This document shows, one piece after another, positions 29,150 to 38,792 of a DNA stretch of 64,000 nucleotides. The stretch's first letter is position 1, and each line of letters starts with the position of its first letter. The position numbers were made by a program, and so were the translations under genes. Under the pieces are notes generated by a model. The model saw only the letters and a list, made by a program, of their open reading frames with translations. It had not been told where the DNA came from and did not search any database. This DNA comes from Bog-752 sp963799395 (GTDB lineage Bacteria > Actinomycetota > Thermoleophilia > UBA2241): assembly GCA_963799395.1 (NCBI GenBank), contig CAWCWZ010000070.1:1-64000 (forward strand), in the 5' to 3' direction.

Positions 29150-30211
29150 TCAGGGCAGACGGTCGATCGCCTGGCCGGTGGTCGCGGCGATCAGGCGGGT
29201 GAGGGCGGCGTGGCCGTCGTCGGCGCTGTGAGCGAGGGTGACGGTCAAGCGCAGCGCGCCGTGGATGGTCGCGGCTTCGGCGGCGACGACCCGGCCCTCG
29301 CCAGGCGGAGCGCCGCCGCGCCCGTCGCCCGTCGCCTCGGCCGAGGCGTCGCCGCAGGCGGCCGTCGCGGCGAGAGCGGGCAGCGCCCGGCAGGCCAGCG
29401 CCGCGGCCTCGCGCAGGGCGTCGCCGTGTGTCGGCGCGGCCGCCAGCGCGGGCAGCCCGTCGACCACGCGCACGAGCGCGGCCTGCAGACGTTGCCCGTC
29501 GTGATCGCCGTGCGAGAGCCGGTCGAACGCTTTGGCGTTCTGCAGCGCCACGGCCGCGAGGCCGGCGAGCGCCCGGGCCAGCCTCAGCTCCTGGCGCGTG
29601 AAACGTCGCTCGCGCACGTGGTCGAGGACCTCGAGCAGGCCGACCGGGCGGTCCCGGTGGACGAGGGGGATGAGCAGGAGCGACTTGTCGCCGTAGCGGC
29701 GCATGATGGCGATCTCGGCGGGATCGGCGCGGGGGTCGCCGATGTTGATGACGGCGAGCTCCTGCTCCTCCATGAGCCGCGCCGTGAACGGGAAGTCCTT
29801 GAGCGCGTACGGCTGCCAGTCGGCCAGGCGGTGACCGTGGCGATCGAAGTCGGCCAGTACACGCATGGTCCCGGATCGCTGGTCGTAGTCGGAGATGGCG
29901 CAGAAATGGCAGTCGAGGATGGCCGTCGTGCGGCGGGCGATCTCGACGAGCAGCTCGGTGAGGTCGAGGCGGCTCGTCAGGGCGATCGAGGTCTCGACCA
30001 GCGTCTCGACCTCGCGCTCGCGCGCCAGACGGGCGGTCAGGTGATCGCCGTCGCCGACGACGTTGGCGATCTCGTCGATGTCCTCCTGCTTGATACGTCG
30101 ATGCCCGCCCGGCGTGCGCGTGCACGGCAGAAACCCCGAGGCGGTCCAGCGACGGATGGTGTGGGGAGAGACGCCGAGGCGGCGGGCCGCGAGCTGCACG
30201 CTCAGATACAT
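29150..30211 (-). CDS. MerR-type helix-turn-helix plus GAF domain regulator
   Basis: The 353-residue protein begins with an excisionase/MerR-like DNA-binding domain (MYLSVQLAARRLGVSPHTI, then TASGFLPCTRTPGGHRRI, residues 1-45). A short helix leads to a GAF domain (about 70-225) with ARRTTAILDCHFCAISDYD and SLLLIPLVHRDRPVGLLEVLD. The Ala-rich C-terminal 120 residues form a helical region of unknown role. The GAF pocket probably binds a small ligand or cyclic nucleotide. It is divergent from the MFS gene, 202 bases away, and may regulate it. Confidence 0.88.
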   Translation of the reverse strand: MYLSVQLAARRLGVSPHTIRRWTASGFLPCTRTPGGHRRIKQEDIDEIANVVGDGDHLTARLAREREVETLVETSIALTSRLDLTELLVEIARRTTAILDCHFCAISDYDQRSGTMRVLADFDRHGHRLADWQPYALKDFPFTARLMEEQELAVINIGDPRADPAEIAIMRRYGDKSLLLIPLVHRDRPVGLLEVLDHVRERRFTRQELRLARALAGLAAVALQNAKAFDRLSHGDHDGQRLQAALVRVVDGLPALAAAPTHGDALREAAALACRALPALAATAACGDASAEATGDGRGGAPPGEGRVVAAEAATIHGALRLTVTLAHSADDGHAALTRLIAATTGQAIDRLP

Positions 30212-30413
30212 GGGCTGACGCTAGCCCGAAACCCGCGGGTGGTCAACTGAGCTCCGGTCCGGCCCGCCGCCGGCGATCCGTCGGCCGCGAGCCCGTAGCC
30301 TTGCGGCGGGCGGCGGCCCACCGGTTCGCCGCTCGTGTGGCGTTTCGATACGATGGGCGCCAGGGCTCACAACCGGGTCGCGCGGCCCGTGACCGACCGG
30401 CAAGGCGGGGGAG

Positions 30414-31706
30414 ATGGGGCGACTGAAGAGACGGTGGTCCGGCGTGCGGGCGGCCGTCTCGAGGCTGTCGAGCGACCTGCACGCCTTCCCGCGGCAGTTC
30501 TGGATCCTCGTCGCCGGCACCTTCGTCTACACGGGGGCGGCGGCCCTCGGGTTCCCGTTCGAGGGCATCTACATGAGCCAGACGCTGCACATCTCGCTGA
30601 CCGTGATCGGCGTCGTGTTCGGCCTCGTGACCCTGGCGGTCATGCCCTTCCAGATGCTGGGCGGCACACTCACCGACCGCTTTGGGCGCAAGAGCATGAT
30701 GATCGTGGCGGCGGTCAGCGCGACCATCTGGTTCCTCGGGTTCGCGGCCGCTCACAACGCCTGGCAGGTGGCGATCCTGGTCGCCATGGAGGGCGCCTTC
30801 GGTTGGCCGTTGTTCCAGACGGCGGCCAACGCCATGACGGCCGACCTCCTGCCCGAGCAGCAGCGTGCCGAGGCCTTCAGCGTGCTGCGCACGGCGATGA
30901 ACGTCGGCGTGGTCGGCGGGCCGCCGATCGGCGGCCTGGCGCTGACCTTGGGGGCGTCGTTTCGCGAGCTGTTCGTCGCCGCGGCCGGCGGTTGTCTGTC
31001 GTTTCTCGTCCTCGTGGCCGTCTTCTTGCGCGAGACGCGGCCCGAGAGCGCCCGCCATCCCGCCCGCCACGTCGACGCCGCCGGCCGCAGCGGCTGGGCG
31101 ATCGTCTTTGCCGATGGCCGGTTCGGGCTGTTCTGCGCGGTCGCCGTGCTGCCCGTCTTCTGCTTCGGCATGTTCGGCGCCATGTACTCGATCTTCATCG
31201 TGCGCTTCCTGCACGTGCCGACGAGCACGTGGAGCCTGCTGCTCGCTCTGAACGCCGCCGTGGTGGCCCTGCTCGGCTACCCGGTCATGCGGGCGGTGAG
31301 GAACGTCGATCGCATGCTCCTGCTCTCGGTGTCGAGCGCGTTCATCGCCGTGGGGCTCGGCGGAACCGCGGTCGCGCAGCCCGGCTGGCAGCTCTTTGCG
31401 CTGGTCGTCGTCCTCAGCCTGGGCGAGGTGCTGCTGGGTCCGGTCGCCGCCGCTATCGTCTCGGATCTGGCGCCCGAAGCCATTCGCGGCCGCTACAACG
31501 GCGGCTGGACGATCGTCTGGAACGGCGGCGCGTCGCTGGGGGTGCTGTTCTGCGGCTGGTCGATGCAGACGATCGGCGGCCGCGAGACCTTCGGCATCGT
31601 GTTCTTCGTCGGGTTCGCCGGCGCCGCCCTGTTCCTGCTGCTTCGCGGGAGGGTGGTGCCGCGGGCGGTGGGGACGCGCGACGCGGCCGCCGTCGAAGCC
31701 GAGTGA
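30414..31706 (+). CDS. Major facilitator superfamily transporter
   Basis: The 430-residue protein has about twelve hydrophobic segments in two sets of six, and the MFS motif A GGTLTDRFGRKS in the loop between segments 2 and 3. A related loop occurs later (MRAVRNVDRM), and a long basic N-terminal leader of about 25 residues precedes the first segment. It is likely a proton-coupled drug or metabolite exporter of the DHA1 type; the substrate is not visible. The ATG is preceded by GCGGGGGAG. Confidence 0.9.
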   Translation: MGRLKRRWSGVRAAVSRLSSDLHAFPRQFWILVAGTFVYTGAAALGFPFEGIYMSQTLHISLTVIGVVFGLVTLAVMPFQMLGGTLTDRFGRKSMMIVAAVSATIWFLGFAAAHNAWQVAILVAMEGAFGWPLFQTAANAMTADLLPEQQRAEAFSVLRTAMNVGVVGGPPIGGLALTLGASFRELFVAAAGGCLSFLVLVAVFLRETRPESARHPARHVDAAGRSGWAIVFADGRFGLFCAVAVLPVFCFGMFGAMYSIFIVRFLHVPTSTWSLLLALNAAVVALLGYPVMRAVRNVDRMLLLSVSSAFIAVGLGGTAVAQPGWQLFALVVVLSLGEVLLGPVAAAIVSDLAPEAIRGRYNGGWTIVWNGGASLGVLFCGWSMQTIGGRETFGIVFFVGFAGAALFLLLRGRVVPRAVGTRDAAAVEAE

Positions 31707-31712
31707 GGCCGG

Positions 31713-31735
31713 CCCGGCGGTCCGGCGCCGCCGGG
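31713..31735 (+). terminator. Hairpin terminator after the MFS gene
   Basis: CCCGGCGG and CCGCCGGG form a perfect 8-bp stem around a 7-base loop. It lies 7 bases after the MFS stop codon and before the promoter-like TAGTAT of the ABC exporter gene. Confidence 0.65.
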
Positions 31736-31818
31736 AGCCGCTCCCCCGTGATCTTCCGCGGCGGCCGTCCTGTAGTATCTGAAGCGATTCTGGCCATTCG
31801 CCGCGAAGGAGCGCCGGA

Positions 31819-33640
<1,822 letters not shown>

Positions 33641-33778
33641 GGAGCCGCTCCGGGCGGGGGCGTGGCTCGCGAACCTACTCGGGGCGCTCCGGGTGGGGTA
33701 AGGGCCTCGGGTCGGAGCTGTCTCGGTCCCCTTCGCGGTTCACCTTCAAGGGCTCCACCTCGCAGGCCGACCGTCGAC

Positions 33779-34005
33779 CCTCACCCCGCCCTTCGCTCAC
33801 GCCAGCCTGAGCGCGGCCATCACCCCGCCCTGCGCTCCCGGCTGCGGACTGCGATCCTCACCCCGCCCTGCGCTCGCGGCTAGCGGACCGCGAGTCTCAC
33901 GCCGCCCTTCGCTTGAGCTAGCCGGCTTCGCGCCCAGGCCGCCTTCGCTTAGGGCAGCCGGCTCCGCGCCCAGGCCGCCTCGCTCACGTCGGTCGGCTTC
34001 GCGCC
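33779..34005. repeat. Six degenerate 35-40 bp tandem repeats in an intergenic region
   Basis: Units begin at 33779, 33817, 33856, 33895, 33935 and 33971. They share a core like CCTCACCCCGCCCTGCGCTC, drifting to CAGGCCGCCTTCGCTTAGGG in the last two. They fill most of the 372-base gap between the ABC exporter and ferritin genes, which are convergent. No open frame is conserved across them and they are not evenly spaced enough for a CRISPR array. The rest of the gap holds nothing I can name. Confidence 0.7.
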
Positions 34006-34012
34006 GCGCCGG

Positions 34013-34543
34013 CTACAGATCGAGGGCGTTCTGCAGGTCGCGGGCGTGCTCCTCTTCGACCATGAGGATGTCTTCGAGGGCGCGCCGCAGACCGTACTCC
34101 TGGAGGAACTCCGCCTGAGCGATGCGCGCCTTATAGCGGGCGATGGCGTCGAGCTCGCCCTCGAGATCCTGCTCTAGCATCACTTTGGCCTCGCTGGAAA
34201 CGTGCACGGTGGCCACGTCGACCCCCGGCGTGCCGCCGAGGAAGTCGATCTGGTCGGCGAGCGAGATGGCGTGAGCGTGCTCCTCGTTGGAGTGGATGGT
34301 GAGCTCGGCGCGGATGGCGTCGTACTGCGGGCCGGTGATGACGGCGGCGTGCTGGACGTACTGGATCAGCGCCTGGAACTCCTTGGCGAGGTCGTCGTTC
34401 AGGTAGTCGATGAGGTTCGCTATGGTGAGCGGCGCCGGCTTGGCCGCGGCCCTGGCGACGGGCCTTGCGGCCGGTTTGGCGGCCGGCTTGGCGGCCGCCT
34501 TGCGCGCCGGCCGTCCACTCTTCCTGGCGTCCTGCTTGGGCAT
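34013..34543 (-). CDS. Ferritin-like di-iron protein (bacterioferritin type) with basic Lys/Ala/Pro N-terminal tail
   Basis: The 176-residue protein has a four-helix ferritin fold from about residue 42 on. Di-iron ligands are visible as Glu in DLAKEFQALIQY, EEHAHA (ExxH), a Glu in QDLEGELDAI and EEEHARDL (ExxH). The first 40 residues form a tail of KPAAKPAARP repeats, like histone H1 or the DNA-binding tails of some Dps proteins. That suggests an iron-storing or peroxide-detoxifying protein that binds DNA or acidic partners. ATG 34543 follows GAAAGGAG at ideal spacing. Confidence 0.88.
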   Translation of the reverse strand: MPKQDARKSGRPARKAAAKPAAKPAARPVARAAAKPAPLTIANLIDYLNDDLAKEFQALIQYVQHAAVITGPQYDAIRAELTIHSNEEHAHAISLADQIDFLGGTPGVDVATVHVSSEAKVMLEQDLEGELDAIARYKARIAQAEFLQEYGLRRALEDILMVEEEHARDLQNALDL

Positions 34544-34635
34544 GTCGGGCTCCTTTCGACGGCTCGCCGCGGTCACGACGAGCGGCGTTCTCGCGGACTG
34601 ACCCCAGTATCTATCACAGCAAGAACGGCGCCGTG

Positions 34636-34656
34636 CCGGGGCCTCGATGCCCCCGG
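34636..34656 (-). terminator. Small hairpin terminator after the ADP-ribosylglycohydrolase gene
   Basis: CCGGGG and CCCCGG form a 6-bp stem with a 9-base loop (7 bp allowing one shift) starting one base after the stop codon of the minus-strand gene. There is no T-run. Confidence 0.5.
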
Positions 34657-35604
34657 TCAGGCGTCGGCGCGGTCGGCGAGACCGTCGGCGACCGCGGTGA
34701 CACGCTCGCGGGCGAGCAGCGGCTCGAGCCAGCGGGCGGGTATGGCGTCGGCGCCGTGGCGGGCGCCCGCCAGGGCGCCCGCCACGGCGCCGACCGTGTC
34801 ACAGTCGCCGCCGCGATTGACGATCTCGACCAGGGCGCCTTCGAAGCTCCCGGTATGCAGGACCGCCCACACGGCCGCTCGCAGCGAGTCGAGCACGAAG
34901 GAGGCCGCGTGGATCTCGTCGGGCTCGGCGCCGACCGCCTCGCGCAGGGCGGTCGCGACCCGCGGGGCATCGGTGTCGAGCGCGGCGGCGATGACGGGAA
35001 GGCTCTCGGAGATCGTCCCCGTCATGGCCGCTACCACGAGCTCGTTCAGGGCCACGCACGACCAGCCGGCGAGGTGCTCGTAGTGGGTCAGGGTGGACTC
35101 GCGCAGCGACACGCGGCGACGGCTGTCGGGGTCGTGAAAGAAGCGCAGCGCCACGGGGGCGCAGCGCATGAGGCTGCCGTTGCCGGCCGTCGGGAAGCCG
35201 AGGACCTCGTAGGCGCGCCGTGAAGCGAGGTCCCAGGGCGTGCCCGCGGCCAGGGCCAGCATGACCGTGCGGGTGGTGAGGCTGACGTCCGCGGGCCCCG
35301 ACGCGAACCAGGCGCGGTAACGAGAGATGACGTCCTCGGGGTCGAACTCGCCGACCGCAGTGAGGCTCTCGCCGAGCAGGAGCATCATCTCGGTGGCGTC
35401 GGTGGCTTCGCCGGGGCGGACGTTGTGACAGCCGCCGCCGACCATCTCGTCGAGCACGCCCCAGCGATCGCGGACCTGCAGCGGGGTGAGGAACTCGGCG
35501 GGAGCGCCGAGGGCGTCGCCGACCGCGAGGCCGAGAAGGGCGCCGCGGAACCGGTCGCGTGGCGCGGGCCGGCGGATCGTGGGGGGTGGAGGGGCGAGGG
35601 TCAT
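34657..35604 (-). CDS. ADP-ribosylglycohydrolase family protein
   Basis: The 315-residue protein is an all-helical member of the DraG/ARH family: FRGALLGLAVGDALGAPAE at the start, an NGSLMRCAPVAL motif in the middle and GGDCDTVGAVAGALAGARHG near the end, where metal-binding Asp residues sit. These enzymes remove ADP-ribose from proteins or DNA. The first metal motif, usually TDDT, reads TDAT here, so one Asp is missing; whether this lowers magnesium binding is unknown. It lies 27 bases downstream of the M20 peptidase gene on the same strand. Confidence 0.88.
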   Translation of the reverse strand: MTLAPPPPTIRRPAPRDRFRGALLGLAVGDALGAPAEFLTPLQVRDRWGVLDEMVGGGCHNVRPGEATDATEMMLLLGESLTAVGEFDPEDVISRYRAWFASGPADVSLTTRTVMLALAAGTPWDLASRRAYEVLGFPTAGNGSLMRCAPVALRFFHDPDSRRRVSLRESTLTHYEHLAGWSCVALNELVVAAMTGTISESLPVIAAALDTDAPRVATALREAVGAEPDEIHAASFVLDSLRAAVWAVLHTGSFEGALVEIVNRGGDCDTVGAVAGALAGARHGADAIPARWLEPLLARERVTAVADGLADRADA

Positions 35605-35631
35605 CGGCGTGTCGCGACCGGCGCGGTCACG

Positions 35632-36990
35632 TCAGGCAAGCAGCTCGCCGACCAGGAGCTCGAAGAAGCGCGCCTGGAAGGGCAGGTCGTCGACGGCGAT
35701 GCGTTCGTCCCGGGCGTGCTCGCGGCCGCCCATGGTCGCCGAGTCCTCGGCCACGAACGGGCAGAACCCGTAGGCGACGATGTCCGGAAACGCTTCGCGA
35801 AACCAGCGCGAATCGGTGAAGCCGCACAGGTGCAGCGGCATCACCTCGCTGCCCGGGACGAGGTCGCCCATGACCCGCTCCACGGCCGCGCTCAGCGCCG
35901 TGGGCACGGGAGACTCGTTGCCGCTGGTGAGGTCGGTCCAGGCGAACTCCCAGCCGTCGATCGCGGCGAGCGCGGCGTCGACCTCGCGGCGCACGTCGTC
36001 GGGGGTGTGACCGGGCAGGATGCGGCAGTCGATGTCGACCGAGGCGTGCGAGGGGATGACGTTCACCGCCTCGCCGCCGCCGCGGACGATCGTGGGCGAG
36101 AACGTCATGCCGAGCAGCGGCTCGATCTCGTAGGCCGACTCGGGATCGGTCGCGTGCAGCTCACGGACGGCGGCTCGCGCGAGCGTCGGGTCCTTGAGCC
36201 GGTCGCGCATGCCGCGATCGGCGACGAGCCGGTCGATGTAGCCGGCCGTGAACGGGGCCACGGAGACCCCGGCCTCGTGACCGGCGATGGCGGTGATCAC
36301 GCGGCCGAGACGCTCGACCGCGTTGAGGTCGTGCAGCGGCACCGAGCCGTGGCCGCCGCGGCCGCGGACGGTGATGCGAAAGTCGGCGAAGGCCTTCTCG
36401 CCCACGGTGAGCGGGTAGAGGCGCACGCCGTCGGCGATCGAGTAGGTGCCGCCGCCCTCGTTCAGCAGGTAGTCGCAGCGCACGAGCTCGGGGCGCCGCG
36501 TGGCGAGCCAGCGGGCGCCGCAGTAGTCGCCGCGCTCCTCGTCGGCGGTGGCGATGAACAGGAGCTCGCCGGCGAACGGCGCTCCGGCGCGCGCCAGGCG
36601 CGTGACGGCGACCGCCTCGGCCGCCACCTGGTTCTTCATGTCGGTCGCGCCGCGGCCCCAGACGTAGCCGTCGCGCACGGCTCCGGCGAAGGGCGGGACG
36701 GTCCATTCGTCGGCCTCGGCCGGCACCACGTCGAGGTGCCCGAGCAGCCCCAGGCGGGGCCCGGGGCGCGCCCCCGGCAGGCGCACGACCAGGTTCTGGC
36801 GTTCGGGCAGGTCGCCGACGAGCTGGGCTTCGAGGCCGTGGCCGGCGAAGTACTCCCGCAGCACGAGGGCGGCGCGGGTCTCGTTACCGGGGGGGTTCGT
36901 GGTGTCGGCCTGCAGGAGTCGCGAGAGGAGGGCGACGGCTTCGTGTTCGAGCGCCCGCCGCTCGTCGCGCGCCAACCCCGGCACCTGCAC
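35632..36990 (-). CDS. M20 family metallopeptidase / amidohydrolase
   Basis: The 452-residue protein has the M20 (ArgE/DapE/carboxypeptidase G2) fold. Metal ligands are visible in LLGHLDVVPA (His, Asp), WGRGATDMKNQ (bridging Asp), TADEERGD (catalytic and ligand Glu) and LLNEGGG. The lid domain starts near KAFADFRITVRGRGGHGSVP. The substrate is likely an N-acyl amino acid or dipeptide; motifs do not separate DapE from other M20 members. GTG 36990 has AGGAGGA 6 bases upstream, better than the earlier in-frame ATG-type start. It is in the same orientation as the DUF72 and ADP-ribosylglycohydrolase genes. Confidence 0.88.
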   Translation of the reverse strand: MQVPGLARDERRALEHEAVALLSRLLQADTTNPPGNETRAALVLREYFAGHGLEAQLVGDLPERQNLVVRLPGARPGPRLGLLGHLDVVPAEADEWTVPPFAGAVRDGYVWGRGATDMKNQVAAEAVAVTRLARAGAPFAGELLFIATADEERGDYCGARWLATRRPELVRCDYLLNEGGGTYSIADGVRLYPLTVGEKAFADFRITVRGRGGHGSVPLHDLNAVERLGRVITAIAGHEAGVSVAPFTAGYIDRLVADRGMRDRLKDPTLARAAVRELHATDPESAYEIEPLLGMTFSPTIVRGGGEAVNVIPSHASVDIDCRILPGHTPDDVRREVDAALAAIDGWEFAWTDLTSGNESPVPTALSAAVERVMGDLVPGSEVMPLHLCGFTDSRWFREAFPDIVAYGFCPFVAEDSATMGGREHARDERIAVDDLPFQARFFELLVGELLA

Positions 36991-37056
36991 CGTCGTCCTC
37001 CTGTCGCCGCCACCTGGGAGCATGATATCGGGTTTTGGCCGGCGGAGGCTGCGCGG

Positions 37057-38061
37057 CTACAAAAGCGTCTCCTGGGCCGGGGGGCGGCGGCGCCCGGCCG
37101 CCGGGGCCGGCTCGCCGCCCTCGGCCGGTCGCGCCGGACCATCGTCGGCGAGGCCGAGCAGGCTCGTCATCTGGCGGGCGTTGCGCACGCCGTAGTCGCG
37201 GTAGTTGTTGTTGAAGAGCACGTGCACGGTGGCGGCGCGCGTGGCCAGGGCACGTATCTGGGGCACCCATTCGCCGAGCTCGGCTTCGTCGTAGAGATAG
37301 TTGAACCTGTCCGACGCCGAGCGGCCGCGGATCTGCCAGGTGTCGCGGTTGCGACCGTGGAAACGCACTATCGCGAGGTCGGCGGTCGCCACCGAGAGCG
37401 GCGGCGTGCTGTTGGCGAAGCCCTGCGGCTCGTCGACGGAGACGTAGCTCACGCCCTCGGATTCGAGGAACGACAGCGTGCGCGCCGTGGCCGCCTCGTC
37501 AGTGAGCCAGCCGCCGCCGCGAAACTCGACGGCCACGCGAAACGGGTCGAGCTCGCGGACGGCCTTGCGGATGTGCTCGCGGCCGCCGTGGCCGGCTCTG
37601 AACCAGGGTGGGAACTGGAACAGGACGGCGCCGAGCTTGCCGGCCGCCTGGAGCGGCGCCAGCGCCCGGCGATGGGTCTCCCAGAGCAGCCCCTCGGCGT
37701 GACCGGTCAGGTCGCGCAGATAGACGTTGCGCTTGCCGGCGGCCGCCGGCGGCAGGAGAGCCTGGAGCGCGGGCGTCAGCCGCTCGGGCGCGGCGCCGTG
37801 GCCGGTGAGCAGGGCGAAGGCCTTGATGTCGAAGACGAAGCCGGGCGGGGTGCGCTCGACCCAGAGCTCCGCGTTGCGCTCGTTCGGGGGTCCGTAGAAG
37901 GTGGAGTCGACCTCGACGATCGGGAACTGGGTCGCGTAGAAGGCCAGGCGGCCGGCGGCGCTCGTCACGCCGGCCGGATAGAAACCGCCGGAGGCGATCA
38001 GCGTCGGGTCGGTCCACGAGCAGTTGCCGATGAGGATGCTCCCCGCCTGCGTGCGTGTCAT
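37057..38061 (-). CDS. DUF72 family protein (YecE-like TIM barrel)
   Basis: The 334-residue protein shows the DUF72 pattern: ILIGNCSWTDPTLIASGGFYP at the start (broken here as ILIGNCSWTD then the glycine turn), FPIVEVDSTFYGPP, VLFQFPPWF, VAVEFRG, YVSVDEP and VHVLFNNNYRDYGVRNA. The family forms a TIM barrel with a conserved acidic/histidine pocket and has no established function in bacteria. The C-terminal 35 residues are a Pro/Ala/Arg-rich tail. ATG 38061 follows GGGAGGTGAG. Confidence 0.9.
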   Translation of the reverse strand: MTRTQAGSILIGNCSWTDPTLIASGGFYPAGVTSAAGRLAFYATQFPIVEVDSTFYGPPNERNAELWVERTPPGFVFDIKAFALLTGHGAAPERLTPALQALLPPAAAGKRNVYLRDLTGHAEGLLWETHRRALAPLQAAGKLGAVLFQFPPWFRAGHGGREHIRKAVRELDPFRVAVEFRGGGWLTDEAATARTLSFLESEGVSYVSVDEPQGFANSTPPLSVATADLAIVRFHGRNRDTWQIRGRSASDRFNYLYDEAELGEWVPQIRALATRAATVHVLFNNNYRDYGVRNARQMTSLLGLADDGPARPAEGGEPAPAAGRRRPPAQETLL

Positions 38062-38444
38062 CTCACCTCCCGGACTTCCGTCTGGCGCGCGCCCGGCCCG
38101 GCCCGGGCGCCTCTCATCTTGCAGTCTACCGCGACGCGGCCCGCCGCCACGCTGCCCGCGGCAACGTCTACGTTGTCATGGCGGGACCGTCGTCCTATAG
38201 TCGGACGCGAAGGTCGAAGACGCCAAGGTCACTGTCGCTTGCCAGTCTGTCGGCGGCGCACTGTGGCGCCATTGAGCGGCCCTCGCCGGACAGGCCCCGG
38301 TGCGGGTGCGCGGCGGCTGGCCCGCCGGCACCCAAGAGGATGAGTCCGTTCCGTCTGGCGCCGCCGACAGGCACACCCACGGCGGGCGGGGCGCCGGCCC
38401 ACCGGGCCCCGCCCGCGGCGCACGCCCGGGTCGCCTGGGGCGCG
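38062..38444. other. Intergenic region upstream of the DUF72 and tRNA genes
   Basis: No supported gene lies here. It must carry the minus-strand promoter of the DUF72 gene. A short palindrome, CAACGT-CT-ACGTTG at 38162-38175, sits about 100 bases before that gene and could be an operator; this is a guess from symmetry alone. TATAGT near 38197-38202 is promoter-like on either strand. Confidence 0.4.
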
Positions 38445-38473
38445 TTGACCGGTGCGTGCCGGGCATCTATACT
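38445..38473 (+). promoter_or_regulatory. Sigma-70 type promoter of tRNA-Leu
   Basis: TTGACC (38445-38450) and TATACT (38468-38473) are separated by exactly 17 bases and lie about 37 bases before the mature tRNA 5' end. Both hexamers are near consensus, as expected for a stable RNA. Confidence 0.85.
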
Positions 38474-38509
38474 CTCTCGTCCGGGCGCGCAGCTCGCCCG
38501 GACACGCGT

Positions 38510-38598
38510 GTCGGAATGGCGGAATTGGTAGACGCGCTAGGTTGAGGGCCTAGTGAGGGCATTACCTCATGGGGGTTCAAGTCCCCCTTCCGACACCA
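38510..38598 (+). tRNA. tRNA-Leu (anticodon GAG), CCA encoded
   Basis: The acceptor stem GTCGGAA pairs with TTCCGAC and is followed by discriminator A and an encoded CCA. The D-arm has AATTGGTAGACGC; the anticodon arm is CTAGG-TTGAGGG-CCTAG with GAG at 38544-38546; a long variable arm (TGAGGGCATTACCTCA) marks a class II tRNA. The T-arm is GGGGGTTCAAGTCCCCC. Confidence 0.97.
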
Positions 38599-38792
38599 CC
38601 TTTCGCCCCGTCTTCCCGAGCTCCCGCGGTCCCCTCCGCCGTCGTCACTCCGTTCGAGCCCTGTCGTACACTCTGGCTAGTCCCGGCCGGTTGTGCTGTA
38701 CTCGACTCCCGAACGGTACGCGAGAAGGGCACGTCGGAAGTCGCGCGCGGCGCCGTCAGCGCCGTCGGCGCAAGACCACAGGGGCAGGTCAC

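Noticed and set aside
33779..34005. Tandem array considered as CRISPR
   Set aside because: Repeats are uneven in length, degenerate along their whole length and have no unique spacers.
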